Below are positions 1-8,246 of a stretch of 64,000 bases of DNA, one piece after another; positions within the stretch are counted from its first letter, which is position 1; each line of letters begins with the position of its first letter. A program made the translations under genes and the position numbers. This stretch comes from Paractinoplanes pyxinae (lineage in GTDB: Bacteria; Actinomycetota; Actinomycetes; Mycobacteriales; Micromonosporaceae). Under the pieces are notes generated by a model, which worked only from the letters and a program-made list of their open reading frames with translations, searched no databases and was not told where the DNA came from. Location: assembly GCF_026626335.1 (NCBI RefSeq), contig NZ_JAPNTZ010000009.1:62001-126000 (forward strand), given 5' to 3'.

Positions 1-9
1 GCGACCCAG

Positions 10-669
10 TTATCCACAGGCGACGTCATCCACGGTTAGGCGGTTGTCCACCGGGTCGGCCGGGACCAGGGCCGGCCAGGCCGGGTCGGGCCGGAAGTCG
101 CACCACGTGCCGTCGAACGGGAACGCGCCGGCCCCGACCAGCTCGACGATCTCGCGGCCCGCCCGGCGGACGCGCTCCTCGTCGTCGACCCAGTAGGCGT
201 CCGGCTGGGCCAGCCGCGCGACGAATTCGTCCTCGTCCTTCCACTCCCACGCGCGGTCGGGATGGACCACGACGTCGAGATCCCAGTCGACCGTGTCGAC
301 CACGGTCAGTTCCGGGCCGCCCTGGACGGAAGCGGCCGCCTCGAGATTGGCGTACCACTGGTAGAACGACCCGTCCGGGCGGAAGAACCACCGCACCGAG
401 TAGTCCCGGCCGCGCGGGTGCCAGCTGAGCAGGCCGTGATCGATGGCGTGCGGGGCCGGAACCCGTCGGGCCGCCGACCACTCCGCGAGCGGCGTCTGGG
501 CCATGCCACGCCCGTCCGGCATGTTGAAGTGCCAACCCTGGGCGCCGGCGGGCGCCCACAGTAACAGACCGTCATCAAGACAATCCGCGATCTGCATGGG
601 GAAGAACATCCCCAGCTGGTCACGCTGCCAATGACGCAGATATACCGTCTTTCCGGGCAAGAGCGACAT
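10..669 (-). CDS. DUF402 domain protein
   Basis: This encodes a 219-residue soluble protein. The middle part (about residues 90-160) has the DUF402 pattern: aromatic-rich strands ending in WYANLE, then VDWDLDVVVHPD and WEWKDEDEF. In this family acidic residues bind divalent metal, and relatives include the FomD nucleotidyl hydrolase and nucleoside phosphatases. The substrate cannot be told from sequence. No good ribosome-binding site precedes the start. The gene is followed, on the same strand and further from the origin of transcription, by the edge of the window. Confidence 0.8.
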   Translation of the reverse strand: MSLLPGKTVYLRHWQRDQLGMFFPMQIADCLDDGLLLWAPAGAQGWHFNMPDGRGMAQTPLAEWSAARRVPAPHAIDHGLLSWHPRGRDYSVRWFFRPDGSFYQWYANLEAAASVQGGPELTVVDTVDWDLDVVVHPDRAWEWKDEDEFVARLAQPDAYWVDDEERVRRAGREIVELVGAGAFPFDGTWCDFRPDPAWPALVPADPVDNRLTVDDVACG

Positions 670-693
670 TCTGGGAGCCTATCCGGGTGGATG

Positions 694-2301
694 TCAGTAG
701 GCGCCCTTGCGCTTGAGGACGACCCAGATCGTGCGCCACAGAATGCTCAGGTCGTACGTGAGCGACCAGTTGTCGACGTAGTAGAGGTCAAGCCGCACGG
801 CCTCGTCCCACGACAGATCCGACCGCCCCGAAACCTGCCACAGCCCCGTGATGCCGGGCCGGACCAACAGCCTTCGGCGTACGTCGCCCAGGTAGTCGCC
901 GTCGTCGGCCGGCAGGGGGCGCGGGCCGACCAGCGACATCTCGCCCTTCAGCACGTTGATCAGCTGGGGCAGTTCGTCGAGCGACGTCGCCCGCAGCTTC
1001 GCGCCGAACGAGAAGATCCGGGGGTCGTTCTTCATCTTGAAGAGCATGCCGTCGGATTCGTTCAGCTCTTCCAGCGTGCGCTTGCGCTCTTCGGCGTCGA
1101 CGTACATGGTGCGGAACTTCCACACCCGGAACGTGCGGCCCTCGTGCCCGACGCGGGGCTGGCGGAAGAAGACCGGCCCGGGGTCGGAGAGCCGGATGCC
1201 GAGCGCGATGGCCAGCAGGATCGGGCTGATCAGCAGCAGGCCGAGGCCGGCGGCGACCCGGTCGAGCAGGTTCTTCACCAGCCAGCCGGGGCCCGAGAGG
1301 GTGGGCTCTTCGACGTGCAGCAGGGGCAGGCCCTCGATCGGGCGGATGTGCACCCGGGGGCCGGCGATGTCGGTGAGCTGGGGCGCCACCACCAGGTCGA
1401 CGCCGGTGCCCTCGAGCTGCCAGGCCAGGCGGCGCAGTTCGCCCGGTTCGGCGCTGGCCGAGCCGCAGACCGCGATCGTGTCGGCGCCGACCTCGCGCAC
1501 CAGCGACAGCACGTCGCGGGCGGCGTAGACCGGAACCGGGGTCTCGATGCCGCGGGCCGCCGCGTAGCCGTCAGTTATGTGGATGGCCACCGGGATGAGG
1601 CCGGCGGCCGGGCTGCGGGTGACCGCGGTGTAGACCTCGAGCGCCTCGGGCAGCGTGCCGACCAGGATCATGCGGTGCGCGCCGTGCCCGGTCTTGCGCC
1701 GGGCGAAGTGCAGCACCTGGCGGGCGGCGACCCGGCCGATGAGCAGGAAGGCGACCGCCATCAGCGAGACCGCGGCGACCGTGCCACGCGACAGCGGCGC
1801 CTTGGTGGCGAACGCGAGCAGTGACACGCAGGCGACCACGGTGACCGAGGTGCGCACGATGCGCTTGAACTCTTCGCTGCCCAGGCCCAGATAGCGACGG
1901 TCGTAGGTGCCGTTGGCCCAGAGCAGAATCAGCCAGCCCAGCGGCAGAACGACGTACGCGAAGAAGATGAACAGCTGCTCGCCGTGCAGGAAGCCGAGGC
2001 TGCGGCCGAGGAAGCCGGAGCGCGACTTCTCGATGTACGTCGCGGCCAGGTGGCTCGCCAGCACGACCGAGATGAGGTCGAGAAAAACGAGGGCCAACGT
2101 GTACGGGCGATGCCAGCGCGAGAGGCGCTTGTGCTGCCGGTTCCAGGCCGATCGGGGTACGCCGTTGCTCGGTGGCGGCTCTTGCTGCCACTCGAAGCTG
2201 TCGTACGGCACGGGTTTGCTCCGGCTGCTGTCGGTAACCGGGCGATGCAGGCTAGCGGTCACCTCGCCTACGTCCTCCCGCATCCGGAAAAGATTACGCA
2301 C
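694..2301 (-). CDS. Polyprenyl glycosylphosphotransferase (WcaJ/exopolysaccharide initiating type)
   Basis: This is a membrane enzyme that probably moves a sugar-1-phosphate from a nucleotide sugar onto undecaprenyl phosphate, the first step of exopolysaccharide or glycan assembly. The 535-residue protein has several N-terminal membrane segments (about residues 65-200) and a CoA-binding-like middle domain. The C-terminal catalytic domain has the family signatures KFRTMYVDAEE, SLDELPQLINVLKGEMSLVGPRP and PGITGLWQVSGRS. The annotated start is GTG; an in-frame ATG six codons downstream (2283) is equally possible. A GT4 glycosyltransferase lies nearby at 3318-4466. Confidence 0.93.
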   Translation of the reverse strand: MRNLFRMREDVGEVTASLHRPVTDSSRSKPVPYDSFEWQQEPPPSNGVPRSAWNRQHKRLSRWHRPYTLALVFLDLISVVLASHLAATYIEKSRSGFLGRSLGFLHGEQLFIFFAYVVLPLGWLILLWANGTYDRRYLGLGSEEFKRIVRTSVTVVACVSLLAFATKAPLSRGTVAAVSLMAVAFLLIGRVAARQVLHFARRKTGHGAHRMILVGTLPEALEVYTAVTRSPAAGLIPVAIHITDGYAAARGIETPVPVYAARDVLSLVREVGADTIAVCGSASAEPGELRRLAWQLEGTGVDLVVAPQLTDIAGPRVHIRPIEGLPLLHVEEPTLSGPGWLVKNLLDRVAAGLGLLLISPILLAIALGIRLSDPGPVFFRQPRVGHEGRTFRVWKFRTMYVDAEERKRTLEELNESDGMLFKMKNDPRIFSFGAKLRATSLDELPQLINVLKGEMSLVGPRPLPADDGDYLGDVRRRLLVRPGITGLWQVSGRSDLSWDEAVRLDLYYVDNWSLTYDLSILWRTIWVVLKRKGAY

Positions 2302-2431
2302 CGCTACGAGACGTCAGGACGACCGCGTCGCGGAAACGTGGGACCGGGCCACTATACCGATGGATCGGGCGGAGAGAAGCGGACGTTGTGCGTGCTTTCC
2401 CGACCGTGTACGTACCGTGACCGTTTGGCAC

Positions 2432-3292
2432 CTATCGGATCAACTTGGACAGGCGTCGGTCGGCCAGCGGCTTCCCGCCGGTCTGGCAGGTCGCGCAGTA
2501 CTGCAGGCTCTTGTCGGCGAACGAGACCTCGCGCACGGTGTCGCCGCAGACCGGGCAGGGCAGCCCGGTGCGCGCGTGCACCCGCATGCCCGCTCGCTTC
2601 TCGCCCTTGAGTTCGGCCGCCTTCTGCCCGACCGAGCGCGCCACGGCGTCCGTCTCGACCTCGCGCATGGCCGCGTACAAGGCGTCGATCTGCTCGTCGG
2701 TCAGCTTGCCGGTGAGCGCGAACGGCGACAGCTTGGCCACGTGCAGGATCTCGTCGGAGTAGGCGTTGCCGATGCCGGCCAGCACCTCCTGGTCGACCAG
2801 GACGCCCTTGATCTGCCCGTTCCGGCTCTTGATCAGGGTGGCGAACTCGTCGCGGCTGACGGCCAGCGCGTCGGGGCCGAGCCGCGACACGCCGGGGACC
2901 TCGGCCGGGTCGTGGACGAGATAGGCGGCCAGCGACTTCTGGGTGCCGGCCTCGGTCAGGTCGAAGCCGGAGCCGTCGTCGAGCCGCAGGCGCAGCGCGA
3001 TCGGCCCGCTGCCCGGCTTGAGCGGGGCGGGCGACTTGAACGCGTCGCGATAGTGCAGCCAGCCGGCCCGGGCCAGGTGGACCACGAGGTGAAGGTCGGG
3101 GCCGAGGCCGACGTCGAGGAACTTGCCGTGGCGGCCGGCCGAGGTGACCTCGAGGCCGGCGACGGCGGTGGCGGGTGGGTTGAAGGTCTTCAGCGCGCTG
3201 AACGAGGAGACCTCGAGGCGCTCGACGGTGTGGCCGACCGCGCGCTCGCGCAGGTAGGCCGCGAGCGCCTCGACCTCGGGAAGTTCGGGCAC
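2432..3292 (-). CDS. Fpg/Nei family DNA glycosylase
   Basis: This is a base-excision repair enzyme with glycosylase and AP-lyase activity. The start is set at the GTG at 3292 because the mature protein must begin with PELPEVE: the proline after the initiator Met is the catalytic nucleophile in this family. Other signs are the HGKFL segment near residue 55, a helix-two-turn-helix region (QEVLAGIGNAYSDEIL) and a C-terminal zinc finger with CPVC...CATC. The length of 286 residues is normal. It diverges from the glycosyltransferase at 3318 with only 25 bp between the start codons, so both messages are probably leaderless or nearly so. Confidence 0.93.
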   Translation of the reverse strand: MPELPEVEALAAYLRERAVGHTVERLEVSSFSALKTFNPPATAVAGLEVTSAGRHGKFLDVGLGPDLHLVVHLARAGWLHYRDAFKSPAPLKPGSGPIALRLRLDDGSGFDLTEAGTQKSLAAYLVHDPAEVPGVSRLGPDALAVSRDEFATLIKSRNGQIKGVLVDQEVLAGIGNAYSDEILHVAKLSPFALTGKLTDEQIDALYAAMREVETDAVARSVGQKAAELKGEKRAGMRVHARTGLPCPVCGDTVREVSFADKSLQYCATCQTGGKPLADRRLSKLIR

Positions 3293-3317
3293 GGTGTCAA
3301 CGGTAGCGTTTAAAGCC

Positions 3318-4466
3318 GTGAAGGTCGTCGTTGCGCACAACCGGTATCGGGAAGCAATGCCGTCGGGCGAGAACGTGATCGTCGACACCGAGATAACCCA
3401 GCTGCGGGAGGCCGGGGTCGAGGTGCTGCCGTTCCAGCGCAGTTCGGACTCGATCGGCGCGCTCCCGCTGGCCGAGAAGGCCCTGTTGCCGCTGTCGCCG
3501 ATCTACGGCCGGGCCGCCCAGCGGGACCTGTCGGCGCTGCTCGAGGCCGAGCGCCCGGACGTCTTCCACCTGCACAACCCGTACCCGCTGTTGTCGCCCT
3601 GGGTCGTCCGCACGGCCCACGCCCACAACGTGCCGGTGGTCCAGACGGTGCACAACTACCGGCAGGTCTGCTCGTCCGGCCTCTACTTCCGCGACGGCCA
3701 CAACTGCCAGGACTGCCGCGGCAAGGTCATCGGCTGGCCCGCCGTCCAGCACAAGTGCTACCGCGGCTCGGCTGCCCAGAGTGCCCTCATGGCCACCACG
3801 CTGGCCGTGCACCGGCCCACCTGGCGCTCGGTCGACCGGTTCATCGCGCTCACCGACCGGATCGCCGCGCACCTGAGCGACTACGGCATCCCGGACGGCC
3901 ACATCGTGGTGAAGCCGAACGGCCTGCCCGACCCGGGTGAGCCGGCGCCGTTGGGCGAGGGTTTCCTGTACGGCGCCCGGCTCTCGCCCGAGAAGGGGCT
4001 CAGCCTGCTGCTGGACGCCTGGCGGCGGCACCCGGACGGCTCACTGGGCGCGCTGCGCATCGCGGGCGACGGTGAGCTGCGCCCCCTGGCCGAGCAGGCC
4101 GCCGCCGAGCGCTCGGACGTGCACTACCTCGGCATTTTGGACCGGGACGGCATGCGCAAGGTGCGCGACGAGTCGGCCGTGGTGGTGGCCGTGCCGACCT
4201 GGAACGACGTGCTGCCCACGGTGATCCTGGAGGCGATGTCGGCCGGCCGTCCGGTGCTCGGCACGGCCGTCGGCGGCATCCCGTACCTGGTCGGTGACGA
4301 GGCAGGCTGGCTCGTGGAGCCCGATCCGGCCGCGCTGGCCGCCGCCCTGCCACTGGCCCGGGACGGGGCCGCCGCTGTCGCTCCCGCAGCACGGGCCCGC
4401 TACCAGCGGCAGTTTCACCCCGATGTGCTCACCCCGCGGCTGATCGAGATCTACAGCCAACTCTGA
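3318..4466 (+). CDS. GT4 family glycosyltransferase
   Basis: This GT-B fold glycosyltransferase of family 4 transfers sugar from an activated nucleotide donor to an unknown acceptor. Its N-terminal domain holds HLHNPYPLLSP and a cysteine-rich loop (CSSG...CQDCRG...HKCYRG) typical of a subgroup of bacterial GT4 enzymes. The C-terminal domain has YGARLSPEKGL, the donor-site PTWNDVLPTVILEAMSAGRP and GGIPYLV. The GTG at 3318 gives a natural start (VKVVVAHNRY); an upstream GTG at 3294 would nearly abut the divergent glycosylase. With the transferase at 694-2301 it may serve the same surface polysaccharide pathway; that is inference. Confidence 0.9.
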   Translation: MKVVVAHNRYREAMPSGENVIVDTEITQLREAGVEVLPFQRSSDSIGALPLAEKALLPLSPIYGRAAQRDLSALLEAERPDVFHLHNPYPLLSPWVVRTAHAHNVPVVQTVHNYRQVCSSGLYFRDGHNCQDCRGKVIGWPAVQHKCYRGSAAQSALMATTLAVHRPTWRSVDRFIALTDRIAAHLSDYGIPDGHIVVKPNGLPDPGEPAPLGEGFLYGARLSPEKGLSLLLDAWRRHPDGSLGALRIAGDGELRPLAEQAAAERSDVHYLGILDRDGMRKVRDESAVVVAVPTWNDVLPTVILEAMSAGRPVLGTAVGGIPYLVGDEAGWLVEPDPAALAAALPLARDGAAAVAPAARARYQRQFHPDVLTPRLIEIYSQL

Positions 4467-4511
4467 TCAATCACACAGGTAGATCATGTGATCTCCGGGA
4501 ACGCCGGGTGA

Positions 4512-6014
4512 GTGACTATCTCCCGGCGAAACATCCTTCTCGGTGTGGGTGGCGCCGCCGTGACCGGCGTCGCCGGCTACGCGCTCGGCCGTCGTGACGA
4601 GCCGGAGCCGCCGGCGGAGGAAAAACCGGCGGCCGCCGACCCGAAATACCGCTCCCGGCCCGACCTGAACACCCTGCCCGACGTCACCATCACGACCGCC
4701 GCCACCGGCACGGTGGCCGGCTCGATCTTTCTGACCCCTGCTTCCGGTACGGGTCTGTGGGGCCCGCTGGTGGTCGACGAGCAGGGTTCGCCGGTCTGGT
4801 TCAAGAAGGTGCCCGACCCGGCGACGGTGGCCATCGACCTCAAGGCCCAGACCTACCGCGGGAAGCCCGTGCTGACCTGGTGGGAGGGAACCATCGGCGG
4901 CACCGGCGGCCAGGGCGTCGGTCAGGGCGAGTTCGTGATCGCCGACCAGTCGTACCGGGAGATCACCCGGGTCCGCGCGGCCGGCACCGAGCAGGCCGAC
5001 CAGCACGACTTGGTGATCACGCCACGGAACACCGCGCTGTTCTGGGTCTACGACCCGATCCCGTACGACCTGAGCGCTCTGGGCGGTCCGGAGGACGGCG
5101 TGCTGCACGACGGCGTGATCCAGGAGATCGACATCGCCACCGGCCGCAAGGTCTTCGAGTGGCGGTCCAGCGACCACGTCAAGCTCGACGAGTCCTATGC
5201 GCCGCGGCCCGTGGGAGATTCGGAGCATCTTCCGTACGACTACTTCCACGCCAACTCGGTCGGGCTGGCCGCCGACGGGAACATCATCGCCTCGGCCCGG
5301 CACACCTGGACCGTCTACAAGATCGACCGGCGCAGCGGAGAGATCATCTGGCGCATCGGCGGCAAGAAGTCCGACTTCGCGGTGGACGAGCGGACGAAGT
5401 TCTCGTGGCAGCACGACTTCCGGCAGCGGCGGGACGGCTCGTACGGGCTGTTCGACAACGGCGCCGGGGTGACCAAGGAGAAGGAGTACTCGCGCGGCGT
5501 GGTGTTCAAGGTGGACGAGGCGGCCAAGCGGGTCACCTTCGTGGCCGAGTACGTGCATCCGGACCGGCTGTCGGCGCCGACCCAGGGCAGCTTCCGCGAA
5601 CTGGCCGACGGCGGCTCGTTCATCGGCTGGGGACAGATGCCGCACTTCACCGAGCACAACGCGGACGGCTCGGTGCGCCTGGCCGGCCACCTGCCGCTCG
5701 ACAACCAGTCCTACCGCGCCTACAAGGCCGAATGGGCGGGCACGCCGTCGGATCAGCCGGCACTGGGCCTGCGCGTCGACGGCAGCAACGTGATCGTCTC
5801 GGCCAGCTGGAACGGCGCGTCCCGGGTGGCCCGGTGGCGGGCGCGGTGGGGCACGCAGCCGGGCGCGTTGTCGGGCGGCACGGTCGAGCAGGCCCGCACC
5901 GGCTTCGAGACCACGCTGACCGTGGCCGGCCTGCCCGAGTACGTGGTGGCCGAGGCGCTGGACGCGAACGGGAACGTGCTGGGCTCCTCGTCGGCGATCC
6001 CGGTGCGAGTGTGA
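4512..6014 (+). CDS. Arylsulfotransferase-like (ASST) protein, Tat exported
   Basis: This is a 500-residue protein beginning with a twin-arginine export signal (SRRN, then a hydrophobic stretch to about residue 27). The body matches the actinobacterial arylsulfotransferase-like family, a six-bladed propeller: DQHDLVITPRNT, DYFHANSVG, and WRIGGKKSDF followed by SWQHDF. Histidines in such segments are catalytic in true PAPS-independent sulfotransferases, but the sulfate donor and acceptor here are unknown. Exported family members are often annotated only by fold. The protein ends with a short immunoglobulin-like tail. Confidence 0.85.
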   Translation: MTISRRNILLGVGGAAVTGVAGYALGRRDEPEPPAEEKPAAADPKYRSRPDLNTLPDVTITTAATGTVAGSIFLTPASGTGLWGPLVVDEQGSPVWFKKVPDPATVAIDLKAQTYRGKPVLTWWEGTIGGTGGQGVGQGEFVIADQSYREITRVRAAGTEQADQHDLVITPRNTALFWVYDPIPYDLSALGGPEDGVLHDGVIQEIDIATGRKVFEWRSSDHVKLDESYAPRPVGDSEHLPYDYFHANSVGLAADGNIIASARHTWTVYKIDRRSGEIIWRIGGKKSDFAVDERTKFSWQHDFRQRRDGSYGLFDNGAGVTKEKEYSRGVVFKVDEAAKRVTFVAEYVHPDRLSAPTQGSFRELADGGSFIGWGQMPHFTEHNADGSVRLAGHLPLDNQSYRAYKAEWAGTPSDQPALGLRVDGSNVIVSASWNGASRVARWRARWGTQPGALSGGTVEQARTGFETTLTVAGLPEYVVAEALDANGNVLGSSSAIPVRV

Positions 6015-6024
6015 TCGGTCACTG

Positions 6025-6074
6025 TTGACATCGTTGGCTAACGCCATTAGCTTTCAGCTAACGGAGTTAGCCAA
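6025..6074 (+). promoter_or_regulatory. Promoter with two tandem palindromic operators (TetR type)
   Basis: A consensus -35 TTGACA (6025-6030), a 17-bp spacer and a -10 TAGCTT (6048-6053) precede the hydrolase. Two 15-bp palindromes, GCTAACGCCATTAGC (6037-6051) and GCTAACGGAGTTAGC (6057-6071), are centred exactly 20 bp apart. The first fills the spacer and -10, the second covers the expected transcription start. This layout suits autorepression by the TetR protein encoded by the second gene of the operon. Confidence 0.8.
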
Positions 6075-6089
6075 CACCTGGAGGCAGTC

Positions 6090-6923
6090 ATGACCGAGTT
6101 CCTCACCGTCGACGGCGGCACCATCGCGTACGAGGTGACCGGCGCCGGGCCGCTGGTCGTCCTGGCCCACGGCATGGGCGACAGCCGCGAGTCCTACCGG
6201 TTCGTCGTCCCGCAGCTGGTGGCGGCGGGCTACCGGGTGGCCAATGTCGACCTGCGCGGCGCCGGTGAGTCCAGCGCCGTCTGGCCGTCCTACACCCGTA
6301 CGGACATCGCCGGCGACCTCATCGCGGTGGTTCGCCACCTCGGTGGCCCGGCCGTGCTGGTCGGGCAGTCGATCTCGGGCGGCGCCGTCACCATCGCCGC
6401 CGCCCAAGCGCCCGACCAGGTCGAGGGCATCGTCGAGATCGCGCCGTTCACCCGCAAGCTGTCCATCAAGTTCAGCGACCTGCGCTCGAAGTCGTACCGC
6501 GCCGGCATGACGCGGCTGACGATGATGGGCATGCTGGGCAGCGTGAAGTGGTGGCACAAATATCTCGACGGCGCCTTCCCCGGGCGCAAGCCGGCCGACT
6601 GGGACCAGCAGCTGCGGCGCAACGCGGCGAACCTGGGCGAGCCGGGCCGGATGAAGGCGCTGCAGAAGATGGGGACGACGCCGGCCACCGATGCCGGGGC
6701 TCAGCTGGGTAACGTCCGCTGCCCGGTGCTGATCATCGAGGGCTCGCTCGACCCCGACTGGGGCAACCCGCGCGCCGAGGGTGAAGCGATCCTGGCCGAG
6801 CTGCCGGCCGGGCTGGGGCAGCTCGAGGTGATCGAGGGTGCCGGCCACTACCCGCACACGCAGTACCCCGACGAGACCGTCGCGGTGCTGCTCCCGTTCT
6901 TCAAGGCGTACGCCCGTGCCTAG
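6090..6923 (+). CDS. Alpha/beta hydrolase
   Basis: This is a 277-residue cytoplasmic alpha/beta-hydrolase fold protein. The oxyanion-hole segment is AHGMGDS, the nucleophile elbow is GQSISGG (Ser near residue 93), the acid lies in GSLDPDWG and the histidine in GAGHYPHTQ. Such enzymes cleave esters, epoxides or C-C bonds; the substrate is unknown. A GGAGG ribosome-binding site sits 8 nt before the ATG. It is the first gene of a two-gene operon with a TetR regulator that overlaps its end by 8 bp, which suggests induction by its substrate. Confidence 0.9.
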   Translation: MTEFLTVDGGTIAYEVTGAGPLVVLAHGMGDSRESYRFVVPQLVAAGYRVANVDLRGAGESSAVWPSYTRTDIAGDLIAVVRHLGGPAVLVGQSISGGAVTIAAAQAPDQVEGIVEIAPFTRKLSIKFSDLRSKSYRAGMTRLTMMGMLGSVKWWHKYLDGAFPGRKPADWDQQLRRNAANLGEPGRMKALQKMGTTPATDAGAQLGNVRCPVLIIEGSLDPDWGNPRAEGEAILAELPAGLGQLEVIEGAGHYPHTQYPDETVAVLLPFFKAYARA

Positions 6924-7482
6924 GGCGGGACTCGACCCGGCGGCGGTCACCGCGGCGGCCGCCGGGCTGGCCGACGAGATCGGGCTGGCCAACGTGACGA
7001 TGGGCCTGGTCGCCGAGCGGCTCGGAGTGCGGACGCCGTCGCTCTACAAGCACGTCGCGAGTCAGGCCGACCTGAACCGGCGGATCGCCGCGCTGGCCCT
7101 GGTCGAGGTGGGGGACGCGCTGCGCGACGCGCTGCAGGGCAAGTCCGGGCGGGACGCTCTGGCCGCGGCCGCGCACACCCTCCGGACGTACGTCGTCCAG
7201 CATCCCGGGCGCTACTCGGCCACCCTGCCGCTCAACCCGCAGGGCCCGGACGACCCGATCGCCATCGGCGGCGCGCGGGTGCTCGACTCGCTGGCGGCCG
7301 TGCTGGCCGGCTACGACATCGACAAAGCCGACACAGTGCACGCGATGCGACTGTTGCGCAGCCTCTTCCACGGCTTCGCGACGATCGAGGCGGCCGGCGG
7401 CTTCGAGATGGACACCGACGTCGACAAGAGCTTCGAGTGGCTGATCGACTTCGTCGACCGAGGCCTGAAAACCGAGGCCTGA
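6916..7482 (+). CDS. TetR family regulator with WHG-type C-terminal domain
   Basis: The 188-residue protein has an N-terminal helix-turn-helix (GLANVTMGLVAERLGVRTPSLYKHV) and a ligand-binding C-terminal half resembling the WHG/TetR_C_33 group (LLRSLFHGFATIEAAGGF). The GTG at 6916 overlaps the last codons of the hydrolase, so translation is probably coupled. It most likely represses its own operon through the paired GCTAAC palindromes at 6037-6071. Its 3' end runs into a 14-bp tandem repeat that covers the stop codon. Confidence 0.9.
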   Translation: MPRAGLDPAAVTAAAAGLADEIGLANVTMGLVAERLGVRTPSLYKHVASQADLNRRIAALALVEVGDALRDALQGKSGRDALAAAAHTLRTYVVQHPGRYSATLPLNPQGPDDPIAIGGARVLDSLAAVLAGYDIDKADTVHAMRLLRSLFHGFATIEAAGGFEMDTDVDKSFEWLIDFVDRGLKTEA

Positions 7483-7499
7483 AAACCGAGGCTTGAAAA
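7458..7499 (+). repeat. Three tandem 14-bp repeats across a stop codon
   Basis: The unit CCGAGGCCTGAAAA occurs at 7458-7471 and 7472-7485, and as CCGAGGCTTGAAAA at 7486-7499. The TetR stop codon (7480-7482) lies in the second unit. Because 14 is not a multiple of 3, changes in copy number would alter the last residues of the regulator. Confidence 0.85.
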
Positions 7500-7514
7500 T
7501 CGAAGCCGGACGGC

Positions 7515-8246
7515 CTAACCGCGTAGCGCCTCGCGGGCCGAGAACATCACGCTGGCGGCCAGGAAGGCTGCGTTGACCAGGGTGAAGAGGCCGATGAACC
7601 AGATCGTCCACTGTGGGGCGACGGTCAGCACCAGGCCGGCCAGCGCGACCACCGCGCCGTAGTCGCGGACCAGCTTGACCAGGCGCACCGGCAGCGAGCG
7701 GCTGGTCACCATGCTGGCGGCCTTGTCGCCGGTCTGCATCACCGAGGTCACCAGGTTCACCATCCACGTGCCGGCGAACGCGGCCAGCAGCCAGGCCGGC
7801 GTGTCCGGCACCTGCGCCTCGGCCGTGGCGGCCAGCGCGGCCACCAGCGAGATCTGCACGGCCACGTCGCACAGCACGTCCAGGCGGGCCCCCGCGGCGC
7901 TGGTCTGGCCGGTGACCCGGGCCAGCTGGCCGTCGGCGCAGTCGAACGCGTACGCCAGCTGCCAGCCGATCAGCGCGAGCAGCCCGATCGGCCAGGCCCA
8001 GACGCGCTCGTCGGCCACGGGCTCGGCGGTGGCGATCACGACGATCGAGACCAGGCCGCCCAGGCCGAGGTTGAACACAGTCAGCACGGTCGGCGCCAGG
8101 CGGTGCTTGTGGGCGCTGACCGCGATGCGCGCGCCGATCCGCTGGCTCAGCGCCTCACTGAACAGGCCACCACCACGGTTGACCGCGTAGTAGTCGGCCG
8201 CGGTGGGGGCGGTTGCGGGCTCAGCGGCCGGCGACGGCGTCGACAT
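7515..8246 (-). CDS. CDP-alcohol phosphatidyltransferase family membrane protein
   Basis: This integral membrane enzyme joins an alcohol to a CDP-activated lipid or polyol phosphate, releasing CMP. The family motif D-G-x2-A-R-x8-G-x3-D is present in DCADGQLARVTGQTSAAGARLDVLCD (given in pieces: DCADGQLAR, then GARLDVLCD). Five or six hydrophobic helices follow. At 243 residues it is of normal size. It overlaps the end of the dehydrogenase gene (8221-9282) by 26 bp and is the last gene of a three-gene leftward operon that appears to build a polar lipid head group or a CDP-linked intermediate. Confidence 0.9.
   Translation of the reverse strand: MSTPSPAAEPATAPTAADYYAVNRGGGLFSEALSQRIGARIAVSAHKHRLAPTVLTVFNLGLGGLVSIVVIATAEPVADERVWAWPIGLLALIGWQLAYAFDCADGQLARVTGQTSAAGARLDVLCDVAVQISLVAALAATAEAQVPDTPAWLLAAFAGTWMVNLVTSVMQTGDKAASMVTSRSLPVRLVKLVRDYGAVVALAGLVLTVAPQWTIWFIGLFTLVNAAFLAASVMFSAREALRG

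Noticed and set aside
4467..6047. 526-residue leftward open frame
   Set aside because: It is antisense to the arylsulfotransferase-like gene and has no recognisable motif.
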